Shown piece after piece: positions 54,705 through 64,000 of a stretch of 64,000 nucleotides of DNA. A program made the position numbers and the translations under genes. The notes under the pieces were generated by a model. It ran no database searches and had not been told where the DNA came from. It worked only from the letters and a program-made list of their open reading frames with translations. The stretch comes from Ottelia alismoides (Eukaryota; Streptophyta; Magnoliopsida; Alismatales; Hydrocharitaceae): NCBI GenBank assembly GCA_037367405.1, contig JAZKJV010009625.1:372001-436000 (forward strand), in the 5' to 3' direction. Within the stretch, counting starts at the first letter, position 1, and every line of letters starts with the position of its first letter.

Positions 54705-56799
54705 GGGTTAGAAGGTAGCCTAAGCATGTGTGCTGAGTGAGTTGTGAGAGAAAGGGAGTGGAATGGGGTCTAATCGGGTGGAGAAGGTGCAGGCTCAGTG
54801 GGTTCCTCTACTGTATGGATGGGGAAAAGGGGTGAGTCGGTGAGGGAATATGAGGAGGAAGAATGTGCGTTGGGAGTGGCGCGAAGGTCGGAGGTGCGAG
54901 GCGAAGTTGGGGGCGGTGTGAATCGAAGGTGAAGTCCTATGTATGCGATGGAATAAATTGGAGAAAACGAAAGAAAAATAAGAAACGAGTACCTGGAGGG
55001 TTGAGGAGGAAGAAGATGGACAGAGGCTTGGGCTGAGATCCCTAGGGGATCTCCGGTTTTCGTATGACCCACACAACCATGGTGGGGTGCTCAGTAGGCC
55101 AGGGGTGCTGCAACATGGTCGAAAACCATGGGTCGACACCTGGGTGTGAAGGTCGTCGTCGCCACGCCAATTCAATCCTCCGCTATCACCGGAGGATCAT
55201 GGGAGGCTGGGGCCCATCTTGTGGATCGGTGGACATCGTCGAAGTGGGGCGGAGGTGGATTCAAAGAATGGAGGCTCACCAGTTACATAGGTGGAGGGTG
55301 AAGTTGTAGCGGTTGTAGGACGTCTTGAAGGCAGGCGTTGAGGGTAATGATGGTTGCACGGAGAAGGTGGGTCTGGGGGTAACGTGAATGTCGCCTTGAA
55401 TTGGTTGCTAAAATATAAAGGGGGTGAAGGTGGCGCAAAGCTTAACTCCTAGGAAAGAAGATGTTGGAGGAATAAGACGTTGCCAAGACCGTTGGATCGA
55501 GTGATCCAACGGTTGGGATTGGAGCATGGGTGAAGGGTTTGGATCAACTTGATGGATCTAATTGAGTGGTTGCAGGGTGTGTAGATATTTGACGGTTGGG
55601 AAAGGAGAGGCCATGTGGAGGACAGAGTGCCCTTGGATCAATGGCAATCCTAGGGCCAGGAAGAGGGCGGACAAGGGCAGATGGGATTAACTCAAAGGAC
55701 CAATCTGATGGGTGGGAGAAGATGGAAGATGGGCGGCTATGATTAAGGTGGAGAGAAGGTGATCCAAGGGCGTAGAAAGGTGGCGAGTGGCGCAAGGAGG
55801 GGCGGTCGCATGGTGACTCCAGAGAGCGCCACGTGATCGCTAAAAAAATCAAAAATACCAAAAATAAAGAAGATTAAGAAAGAAATAGCATGATGACGAA
55901 TAAAAAAGTCAAAACTTGAAAGTTGTAGATCTCGATGAGATCTACAAGTCTCATGTTAATCAAATAGTCAAAAGAGATCATTTGTGAGTATTTTTAACAG
56001 GTAAAAACACCGGGTTTTAAAGGTATGTGTTTTTTTATATTCTTAATTTCTTTTAAAGACCAAAATAAAAATATACAATAATTAACCTAAATTTTAGGGA
56101 TTTTTAACAATAAAGAAAATAAAGAAAATGTTAGTGAAAAATATAATAAAATTTATGGTTAGGGTCAATTATTGGTGATTGATTTATTTTCAAAGATGCG
56201 GAATTAATGAAGATTTCTTATGAGGTTCTTATTTTTTTGAGGATAAAAAGAGAGAATAATGATGATCCCATAGGGATTCATTAGTGAGTAAAAGAGCAAG
56301 GCGCAGGAAAAGCCAACAACATTAGTATTTTGGATCATTGCTGGCCAAAGAAGGTTCTTGCAGTAGTAAGATAACTCTGACATTGTGGTTGTGAACCGAT
56401 AGATACGAGAACAGATATGTGCAAAGGATGATGGTGCTTTCAAGTCGAGTGTGTAGACTAAAATGAATCATTTACTTCGTTTGTATCTTTCTAATTTCTT
56501 TCTATTTGAAGGATGACCATTTATGTCAGTGAAATGGAAAAGTTTGTTGCAATGATCAAATAAAGAACGTTGGATTCCATGATAGGAACAAAATGAGGCT
56601 ATAAATGCAATAGTTTCTACTATTGATATTTCGACATATTCGAATTGTAATGCTGGTTATAATTTTTAACAATCAACACATTTATTGTCAGTTCCGCGAG
56701 TGATCATGGATCCATGCATGAATATGAACACATTGCCTTATGTGGAGGAGACGCCAGAGTTGGAATCATTGTGTATAGCTATGTGACCGTGAGAATGTA
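54705..56799. other. Unclassified, perhaps old Ty3-gypsy non-coding sequence
   Basis: G-rich from 54780 to 55870 with open frames on both strands but no motif. AGATCTCGATGAGATCTAC (about 55928) is a short palindrome. Right of 55880 the sequence is AT-rich. No gag-pol was recognised. Confidence 0.35.
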
Positions 56800-57195
56800 T
56801 GTGTGTGAGGTACAGGATCCGCGGGTGCACATGTGCGGTGTTTTTGGATCTATTGATGTGTCAAATCCGTGATCGCACATTTGTGGTGTTTATAGATCCA
56901 TGTGAGGTGACGAGTCCATGGTCACGCATTGTAGTGTTTTTGGATACGTGGGAGGTGTCGGATCCATGGTCATGGATATGTGATGTTTTCGGATCCGTGC
57001 AAGGTGTCGGGTCCGTGGTCGTGCATGTGTGGTGTTTTCGGATTTGTACCAGATTTGTGGTCGTGCACGTGTGGTCTTTTCGGACTCGTGAGAGGTGGCG
57101 TATCCACGATCACACATGTGCGGTGTTTCTGAATCCGTGCAAGTCACCATATCTACTATCGTGCATATGTTGTGTTTCTGCATCCGCGTGGGTGG
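56800..57195. repeat. Minisatellite, about 8 x 49 bp
   Basis: The word TGTGGTGTTTTCGGATCCGTG or close variants recurs at about 56833, 56882, 56930, 56979, 57028, 57070, 57119 and 57168. The spacing is 49 bp except one 42-bp unit. Between them lie GTGTCGG.TCC.TGGTCGTGCA stretches. Since 49 is not a multiple of three, the long open frame across it is not evidence of coding. Confidence 0.9.
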
Positions 57196-57199
57196 TCCG

Positions 57200-59993
57200 A
57201 TCCATATAAGAAAGCATTTTCCATATATTTTATAAACATGTGATTTCGGGAAAAGTGGGAGATAGAGAGAGAAAGGGAGAACCAAGGGGGAGGAAAGGAT
57301 GAAAAATAGAAAGAATCGATCGAGATAGAGGGAGGAGGGAGGGAGAGAAATGCCGCAGATGCGTGATAGATGGAGGAGAGAAAGAAGAGTGTGCTTGCAT
57401 GGAGATGGAATGGGGTGTTGTGCATGAAAATAAAAATGGGGGCAGGGTTCATTTGTCGTGTCAACTAAGTTAGAGCTTTCACAGCTAGGCCTCTTATGGT
57501 TTTATGAATTGGATAAAGTTTTTAGAATATAACTTAATTATTACACCACATATAAGTAAATGTGGGGACCATGCATTCATGTCATGTAAGTTGTCAATTT
57601 TTACCCATATCCCTAATAGCCTTGTAAAATGGATAAGGCTCTCGAATTTTGATGTACTTGCTGTAAACACTGTAATTACACAGGAACAAATGATGATTAA
57701 ATAAATCTATCATGTAAGATATAATGCATGGGTCTAATTAACCTCGTGTTCATATAGTTCAATATATAACCGACAAAACTAATCACAATACTAATGGTGG
57801 GATTATCCGGAAATCTAGTTGCCTTAGTGGATCAAATAACCTATGTGGTCTACATTGCTCTAAAATCTTTGAGGAGATAATGTAAGTGATCTGATATTGA
57901 TTGTGAAGATTGAGATATCTCATATGCGGTGCAGATGCAATTCCCATGTGGTTTTATGTTGTCTCTACGTATGTACTTTTCTCATGTTGATGTTTCACAC
58001 ACGGTTACAGTTTATGTATTCCGTTGGGTAGTAGGAGATCGCGATCTTTAGGGATGGCATGTACCCTTAGGTCCCCGGGTGGATGACTAGATGGTGGCGA
58101 CCTCAATGTATGCGTTGGTTGGGAGGCACGTTGTCCTTCTGTGCTCTGACATAGTTACGGTGGTTGCACGATGATGTTTGGGGTCGTGGGGTTGGTAGTC
58201 TTAAGGATTAATACAAGAGGTCAATTAGGGCTATCACTCGAGTTGGTTTTTCGTATTGGTTTACATGAAATGAGTTGTGGGATGTAGCTAGAAAAGGAGG
58301 TGTTTTATTAGTTTACCCCATAATCGAATAAAAACGAAAGGTGGTTGTAGGTCTTCCGAATACAATGAGTGAGTGGTGAATCAAATCCTATAATAAATAT
58401 CTTGTGATCTACCTTGTACCCCACTGCCATGGATACTTGCATATGAGTAGTAGATTTTAGTGATCATTGTTGAAATCAAATGGCTTATTTCAGTAGAATA
58501 ATGGAAACATTGAAATGGTTGGTAAAAGGACGTGTTGGGAATTTCATTAGGATACATTTAAATAACAATAATAGTTTACATGTAACTTAAATGTGATGAT
58601 CTAAATGATAGAGATATTTTATAGAGTTCTCACTTCCCGTTGAGTACTTATTAGTAGTTAATTTCCTTATTGGTAGTTGTTTCCTTGTAGTTGCAATTTC
58701 ATGTGCATACTTTTACCCATTTTTAGTTGTCATTTTATATACGTACTAGGTGCTCTGCACATGAATATGTTTGCATGAATTCACGTATTCGTAGGAGCAG
58801 CAACCCGTAGTAGTGGGCAACTTGTAAGTTGAGTTTCTACAACTAAGACCCGTGATTGAAGAAGCCTAACATTACCCTTTTAATAGTGTCGATTGGTTTT
58901 AGTATTCGGTTACTCAAGGATTAATCAAAACGACTGCTTATTTTTATTATTAGTCCAATTAAAAACAAGAGGTCAACTTTTTTTACTTGGTAAGTTTAAG
59001 GTCGAACTCAGGGAGGCTACTGTCTCCTTAGGTTGGTTTTTAGTCAATCTCGAGGTTTAGGTTTACAAAGAAGTACTTTTTTTATCCTTTTTATGTAAAT
59101 AATAAACGGAATGCAATTATGGTAAAGTTTAGGGATTAAAATGAAATTTTCAATCAAGCAGTGTCTGAAAATCCTCAAAGCTTGGTCAGAATGTAAAACA
59201 TGACGAAATAAATGCACTCTTTTTTTTTTTGAAATTTTTAGATGCAAGATGAATAAATAATGAATCTATGAATGCAAACAGTGTGATTTCAATAATTAAG
59301 TATAATAAATATTAAATCTATTTATTTTTAGGAAATAAAATTATCTAAGATATATCACTAGGTAATATATCTCACAAAAATCCTAAATGTTAAAAATATT
59401 GAATTTAATAGATAAAAATATTGAATTTAAAATCTATTAAAAATTAATTAGTGAAATGTACAGAATGATTTTTATAGAGCAAAATATGCATGCAAATACA
59501 ATTTTTGTCGGGCATAATGTAACTAACAATTAATTCTACAATCCACGACTTTTTGGTAATTTTTGAAGCTATGATTAATTAATTATGAATTTTCGAGGGG
59601 TAATAGGGAAAAATATGCAAACTTTTGCAAGAATAATAATTACTTATTAATCATATACAATAAAAATATGATGAGCATGCCACGATGTAGAGAATTAATT
59701 GTAAAACAAAATACGATTTTTGGAATAATAAAATGATATCATGTAGAGGTTCAAATTATAGAGTAAATAGAGGGTTCTGTTTGCAAAAATACAATAAATA
59801 ATGAAGTAAAAAAAACGCAGAACATGTTCCTAAGGAGAATTACCGAAACTAATGGGGGGAAATCTACAAATCTCCAAGTGTCACTTGCAAATTATTTAAG
59901 ATATATCAGTAGGTAATATATCTCAGAGGTACGCGGAACCGGAGTGGGGGTCCTTACAAATTCCTCCCTCCCCACGTGCGGGTCACATGTTGG
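57200..59993. other. Unclassified AT-rich region
   Basis: No gene was recognised. A 38-bp word around AAGATATATCA.TAGGTAATATATCTCA occurs at 59345-59375 and again at 59897-59927, about 550 bp apart in direct orientation. Confidence 0.45.
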
Positions 59994-59996
59994 TGG

Positions 59997-60340
59997 CACT
60001 ACAAGAAAGATGAGAACAGGCGACGGTCAACATCCGTCGCTAACGATAAGTTGACCGTCCCCATTGATCAGAGGTGACGGTCATAAGACCGTCTCTAAAG
60101 GTCCCGTAGCATTTGGTATACGCGACGGTATTAGTAACCGTCCCCAATACCCGCACATAGGGGACGGTCAAGACCGTCCCTACAAGTCAGCCACAGGGGA
60201 CGGTCGTGACCGTCCCTTAAAGTGTTTTATTGGGGACGGTCATGACCGTCCCGTAAAGTCTGTCAGGGGAGACGGTCCTGACCATCCCAAATGATAAAAA
60301 CTGAAGACGGTAAGTACGAAGGGGATGATCACAATGACCG
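59997..60340. repeat. CACTA 3' subterminal repeat array
   Basis: At least ten copies of GGGGACGGTC or its complement, often as hairpins GGGGACGGTCATGACCGTCCC, spaced 25 to 45 bp apart. Confidence 0.9.
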
Positions 60341-60584
60341 TCCCCTTTGTTAATCTGCTAACAAAAAAAATTTCCATTGCCCCCTATTTGATCCTCATTT
60401 TCCCCTGTTACAAAAAATCTGTATACATAATATAAATTACAATCACCAGACAAAAAAATGCAATCCACATTCATAAAAAACTCGTCCAACAACACATGCA
60501 TTGAAACTACTACAGTATCCTACAATAATTGTTCAAAATAGTTATACAATATACTAAAGTATCCTACAAACTAAGTAAGCTATC

Positions 60585-61808
60585 CTAGTCGTCGTCCTCA
60601 TCCTCGTCATAGTCGTCGTCCTCGTCGTCATCAGCATCATCTTCTTCTTCGCCGTCATCGTCGTCGCCTAGCCTCACAGCGGCATTATCATCAACAGTTG
60701 GGTGGCTAGTCGACGCTCCACCTTGATGTGCCTGCATGAATGCATTGAAAATCGCCATTTGTTGGCGCAAATCCTGAATCTCCATATTCATGCTAGACAC
60801 CTGACTCTCTAGTTCCCTCTCCCTTTGTGTCTTCTGAGAGGTCGAGCCGGTCCCTACTCCATACCAATTCCGTATGGTGGCGCCACGACCACCACAACGG
60901 ACGCGTCCCTGATGCTCTGGACCGGTCGCCTGGAGGAAGGCCGCATCAGGAGTAAGAGGTGGATGACTCGTTCCGGAGTGGTCTACAGAGCCAGTGGTTG
61001 TGAGCCTCACCATCTCCTCCTACAAATTTATTTAAGTAATTAAGTTTGGATTCATTTAATTTGTAAAAAAGATGCAAATATGTTACGAATAACTTACATG
61101 AATTGGACCATAGGCAGGATCCACCCAATGAACTTCCCCGCCCACATCGCGGCTCTTAGACCTCTCGAAGACTTCCATTCGACTGGGCACTCGCTCGTTC
61201 TCCACTTCCTAATGGCAAAAGATTAGTAAACTTACGATACTATTTTAATACATATATAATGGTTACATTTTTAACACTAATCATAAAGTAGATTACTTAC
61301 GAAGTCATCCTTGAGTTGATTTGTGTTTCTTCTCCCCATTCTATGGGTAGACTTGAAACCTTTCCTCCGATTTTCAGCATTTTTCCTTGAGATGCCCTAT
61401 ACGAAGATAGTAATTTCAATAAAAGAATTCCAAATGATAGTAATTCCAAATGATATATCTATAAAATGCATATATATATGTCACATACCGTGTGTTCTTC
61501 TCCCATCCAAATAGTGACCATCGCCCTCCATTGTTCTGCGGGTACATTCGGAGGACAATTTGCCAAATTGGCTTCCAATGGAAGCTCCGGGTCGAAATAC
61601 TTTAAAATATTAAGAAAATTAATTATATACTTAGATGATGAAAAATAATTTTGTACTTAACTATAAAGAAAGGTACTCACTCGGGCCTTCAGACGACCTC
61701 GATATTTACGCATCATCTCCCCCCCATGGCCTAAAATCAGAGCATCAGTGGCCGGGTCACGGTCCCAGGAAAAACTAGACTGCAAAGAAATCAAAGCAAA
61801 CATAAATA

Positions 61809-61840
<32 letters not shown>

Positions 61841-61878
61841 CTGAAGAAAAAATTTGATTTGTTAATATTAAAAATACC
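60585..61878 (-). CDS. CACTA second gene, Transposase_24 (TNPA-type) domain, six exons
   Basis: Exon chain on the minus strand, all GT..AG: one ending 61878; 61779-61681; 61599-61489; 61397-61301; 61208-61098; 61019-60585. Reading frames join cleanly. Recognisable pieces: RVPLHITHWG; SWDRDPATDALILG; YFDPELPLEAN and PPNVPAEQWRAMV; GISRKNAENRRK and STHRMGRRNTNQLKDDF; VPSRMEVFERSKSRD; PDAAFLQATGPEHQGRVRCGG. This is the order of the plant Transposase_24/Ptta family, whose TNPA member binds subterminal repeats. A coiled coil (RERELESQVSSMNMEIQDL) and a C-terminal run of about 40 mostly Asp/Glu residues follow. The 5' end is fused to TNP2 sequence at about 61970. Confidence 0.85.
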
Positions 61879-62924
61879 TCCAAATCATGAAGAATGGCAT
61901 CTTTTATTGACCGCTCCACTAAACCCCAGTGTGTAATGTGGAGAGGGACCCTGGCTCTGCACACCTGTCCCAAACGAACATTTCTCTCATCATTAGAGAA
62001 CTGCGGATATCTCTGATCAAATTTTATCCATTCTTCTGCATCGGATGGATGTCTCATAGCTCCATTAGCATCTCGTTTATTTGAACGAGAATGTCACGTC
62101 ATCCACTTTGCAGTTTTTTCAGACATGAAGAGACGTTTTAGTCTTGGAATTAATGGGAAGTACCGTAAAATTTTCACCGACTTCTTCTTTCTCTTTAAAT
62201 CATTTTTTTCTTCTTTATTCCGGGAAGCATTACAATATGGCCAAAGAACTAGATCCGAATTCTCTCCTCGGAAAAGCATACAGTCATTAACACAAGCATC
62301 TATCTTCTCGTATTTCAGACCAAGCGATTGGAATCGTTGCTTCGCCTCTTTCCAATCCTTAGGATAATTCTGAGGATTATTTAATAACTTTCGTATTAAA
62401 CCCAACACATCTGTCATCATAGCTGCAGTTGATCCGTTCCTTACTTTCATCTTAAACAGCTCTAACAAAAACTGCAAACACGTCATTTTCACCCCAAGAG
62501 CCAATATATCTTCTGCATCTGGCCAACTGCTCGAGAACCTATCATCTGAACCAATGTCTTGTGCCTCAGGTCTTCTTAAATCGTCTATTAGTTCAAATAA
62601 CTCGTGATCAACATTATTCAAGGTTTGGGTAGTCACTCCTGCATCAACGCCCATATCCTCATCCATTCGCACATCTAAACCCTCTCCATGTTCTGTCCAA
62701 ATGGAGTAATGTAACCAAAATCCGTTGAGGATGAGATGGTTATACACTGCCTCTCTAACATCCCATTTAATATTCTTGCATCTCACACATGGACAATAAA
62801 TCTTTAGACCACCAAATTTCTTAACAACTCTCTCTATTTGAAATGCCCAATCCAAGAACGCAATCACTCCTCTCTTATATTGTTGAAAATCATCGTATCT
62901 CTTATCCATCCATGATTTATCCAT
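61878..62924 (-). pseudogene. CACTA TNP2 transposase, N-terminal part only, one stop
   Basis: Start at 62924 (MDKSWMDKRY); an upstream in-frame ATG at 62936 is preceded by a TTGTGCAG acceptor-like stretch. Residues 3-80 form the transposase-associated domain, with KIYCPCVRCKN and LNGFWLHYSIWTEHGE. Later, NDCMLFRG precedes WPYCNASR, where TNP2 normally has CP.CG.SR, so one metal-ligand-like Cys is Trp. KILRYFPLIPRLKRLFMS follows. A TGA where TNP2 has Trp (W.. after KWMT, near 62092) breaks the frame. Beyond it MRHPSDAEEWIKFDQ continues to ERNVRLG at about 61970, where the catalytic Transposase_21 core is missing and second-gene sequence begins in the same frame. Confidence 0.9.
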
Positions 62925-62936
62925 TTTACTGCACAA

Positions 62937-63630
62937 TCAGAATAAAATCCAGCATTGTGTTATTATAGACAACAAGTTTTCTACCGTAAACCATAATGAA
63001 GCACCACAAGTCTCTCATTCATCTCTAGCCTCAAAAAGTCCGGTCTTGGCTCACCCCTCCTCTGTGCTCAACACACTTGAGCTTAGGAGAAAGCGCTTTG
63101 CGGGGCTCGCTGTGGCACAAAGGCTAACAGATAAATCTATGGTATACCCAAATCATTATCCCTAACCTATTGTATACACAACCTAGGGAGAAAACCTAAG
63201 CATATCATCAAGCAAACCTAGGGGAATCAAGCAAACCTAAGCATTATCCCTAACCTATTGTATACACAACCTAGGCTTATCATCAAAAAAATTAATAACT
63301 AGGGGAATCAAGCAAACCTAAGCATATCATCAAGCAAACCTAGACAAATCATATCTATTATATACTAAACATATCAAGCAAACCTAAGCATATAATCAAA
63401 ACAACTAAATCCAATGGAGAAAAACAACTCTAACAAGATTATCAAGTAAAATAAACAAGAATAAAAGCAAAGGAGTGTTTATAGTTACCGGAAATGAAGA
63501 TTAACGAGGTTGGAAAGCAAGGAGGAGCCGGATGCGACGCCGGGGCGGAGAGGGCGACCTTGGGGCGGCGGCTTGCAAATGTGAGAATGGGGATGAAAAC
63601 GCAGGTCGAAGGGGTTTTTTTCGATCAGAC
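62937..63630. other. CACTA 5' untranslated region and promoter side
   Basis: Non-coding. AT-rich at 63120-63480 with repeats of CAAGCAAACCTA (63210-63400). GC-rich from 63500 to 63600. An upstream 5' UTR exon may lie here; none was fixed. Confidence 0.5.
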
Positions 63631-64000
63631 CAATGGGGACGGTCGTAATAACCGTCCCCTATGGTGACGATCGGCGACGGTTCACTAAAGACCGTCGCTT
63701 TTGGCCAAAACAGAGGGGACGGTCAATCAAAACCGTCCCCTCTGGTCGACCACTTTGCACCATTCGTCAGAGGCGACGCCAACAGAAGACTTATGGGGAC
63801 GGTCAGAACCGTCCCCCAAGCCCTTAGAGGCAGAGGGGACGGTCACTATAACCGTCCCCTCTGTTCTGCCACTTTGCACCATTCGTCAGAGGCGACGCCA
63901 ACAGAAGACTTATAGGGACGGTCAGAACCGTCCCCAAAGCCCTTCAAGAGGCAGAGGGGACGGTCACAATAACCGTCCCCTCTGTTCGGCCACTTTGCAC
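63630..64000. repeat. CACTA 5' subterminal array with 120-bp tandem unit
   Basis: GGGGACGGTC / GACCGTCCCC words as on the left side. From 63751 a unit starting CACTTTGCACCATTCGTCAG repeats at 63870 and again at 63991 (spacings 119 and 121 bp). The array continues out of the window. Confidence 0.9.

Larger units (their letters stand above)
59997..64000 (-). mobile_element. CACTA (En/Spm) transposon, right end outside the window
   Basis: The left terminus is CACTACAAGAAAGATGAGAAC, preceded by TGG as the likely 3-bp duplication. Subterminal zones at 60020-60340 and 63630-64000 are packed with GGGGACGGTC and GACCGTCCCC in both orientations, the transposase-binding arrays expected of CACTA elements. 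Two gene parts lie on the minus strand between them. The right terminus lies beyond 64000. The transposase core is deleted, so the copy is non-autonomous. Confidence 0.95.

Noticed and set aside
56799..57285. A coding gene of 130 or so codons
   Set aside because: The frame crosses a 49-bp minisatellite, and the period is not a multiple of three.
60005..60340. CRISPR-like array
   Set aside because: The repeats are inverted as well as direct, spacing is irregular and they sit at the end of a CACTA element in plant DNA; they are subterminal transposase sites.

Overview
This window reads as nuclear DNA of a flowering plant, in a gene-poor region dense with transposable elements. The evidence is Copia polyproteins with tRNA-iMet primer sites, plant RTE and L1 LINEs, a tRNA-derived SINE, a Helitron, many hAT and CACTA elements, and a nuclear copy of mitochondrial cob. 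The species cannot be told from the sequence. No complete host gene was found. Two places look like host exons: an exon-like open frame at 49763-49993 and three small spliced-looking exons at 30359-30799, both on the minus strand.

Layout. 1-5300: a decayed LTR edge, a hAT MITE (553-1069), and RTE LINEs, one split by a hAT that itself carries an RTE fragment. 5309-9917: Copia element 1, minus strand, 146-bp LTRs, gag deleted, with an 802-bp hAT in its integrase. 9923-11890: L1 relic. 11930-16857: Copia element 2, minus strand, with gag and pol recognisable but broken. 16858-20000: L1 relics and a 5'-truncated L1 with a 17-bp target duplication. 20149-24265: a tandemly duplicated host sequence whose second copy carries a 3.6-kb Helitron holding two hATs, a CACTA hairpin MITE and a 3 x 60-bp minisatellite. 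24266-30006: a full-length L1 with ORF1, an ATGA junction, and an ORF2 with a single frameshift. 31440-35869: a non-autonomous LTR element (TSD TATGT) carrying an RTE LINE and a SINE. 35880-41197: L1 relics. 41198-44425: a second non-autonomous LTR element (TSD GAGGT). 44709-45480: L1. 45525-45880: mitochondrial cob fragment. 45883-47140: two hAT MITE copies. 47614-48738: three copies of a ~390-bp repeat. 53452-54696: a hAT with a perfect 8-bp TSD. 56800-57190: a 49-bp minisatellite. 59997-64000: a CACTA (En/Spm) element running off the right end, with an N-terminal TNP2 piece fused by internal deletion to a Transposase_24-type gene.

How the parts relate. Most elements here appear unable to move alone and look dependent on others. 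The SINE shares its 3' end with the RTE LINE. The two LTR elements without recognised pol share primer or pre-polypurine signals with the Copia elements. Several hATs have no transposase, share a CAAGGTT-like terminus, and differ completely in the short palindromic words filling their ends. Nesting is up to three deep, and target-site duplications allow many insertions to be placed to the base.
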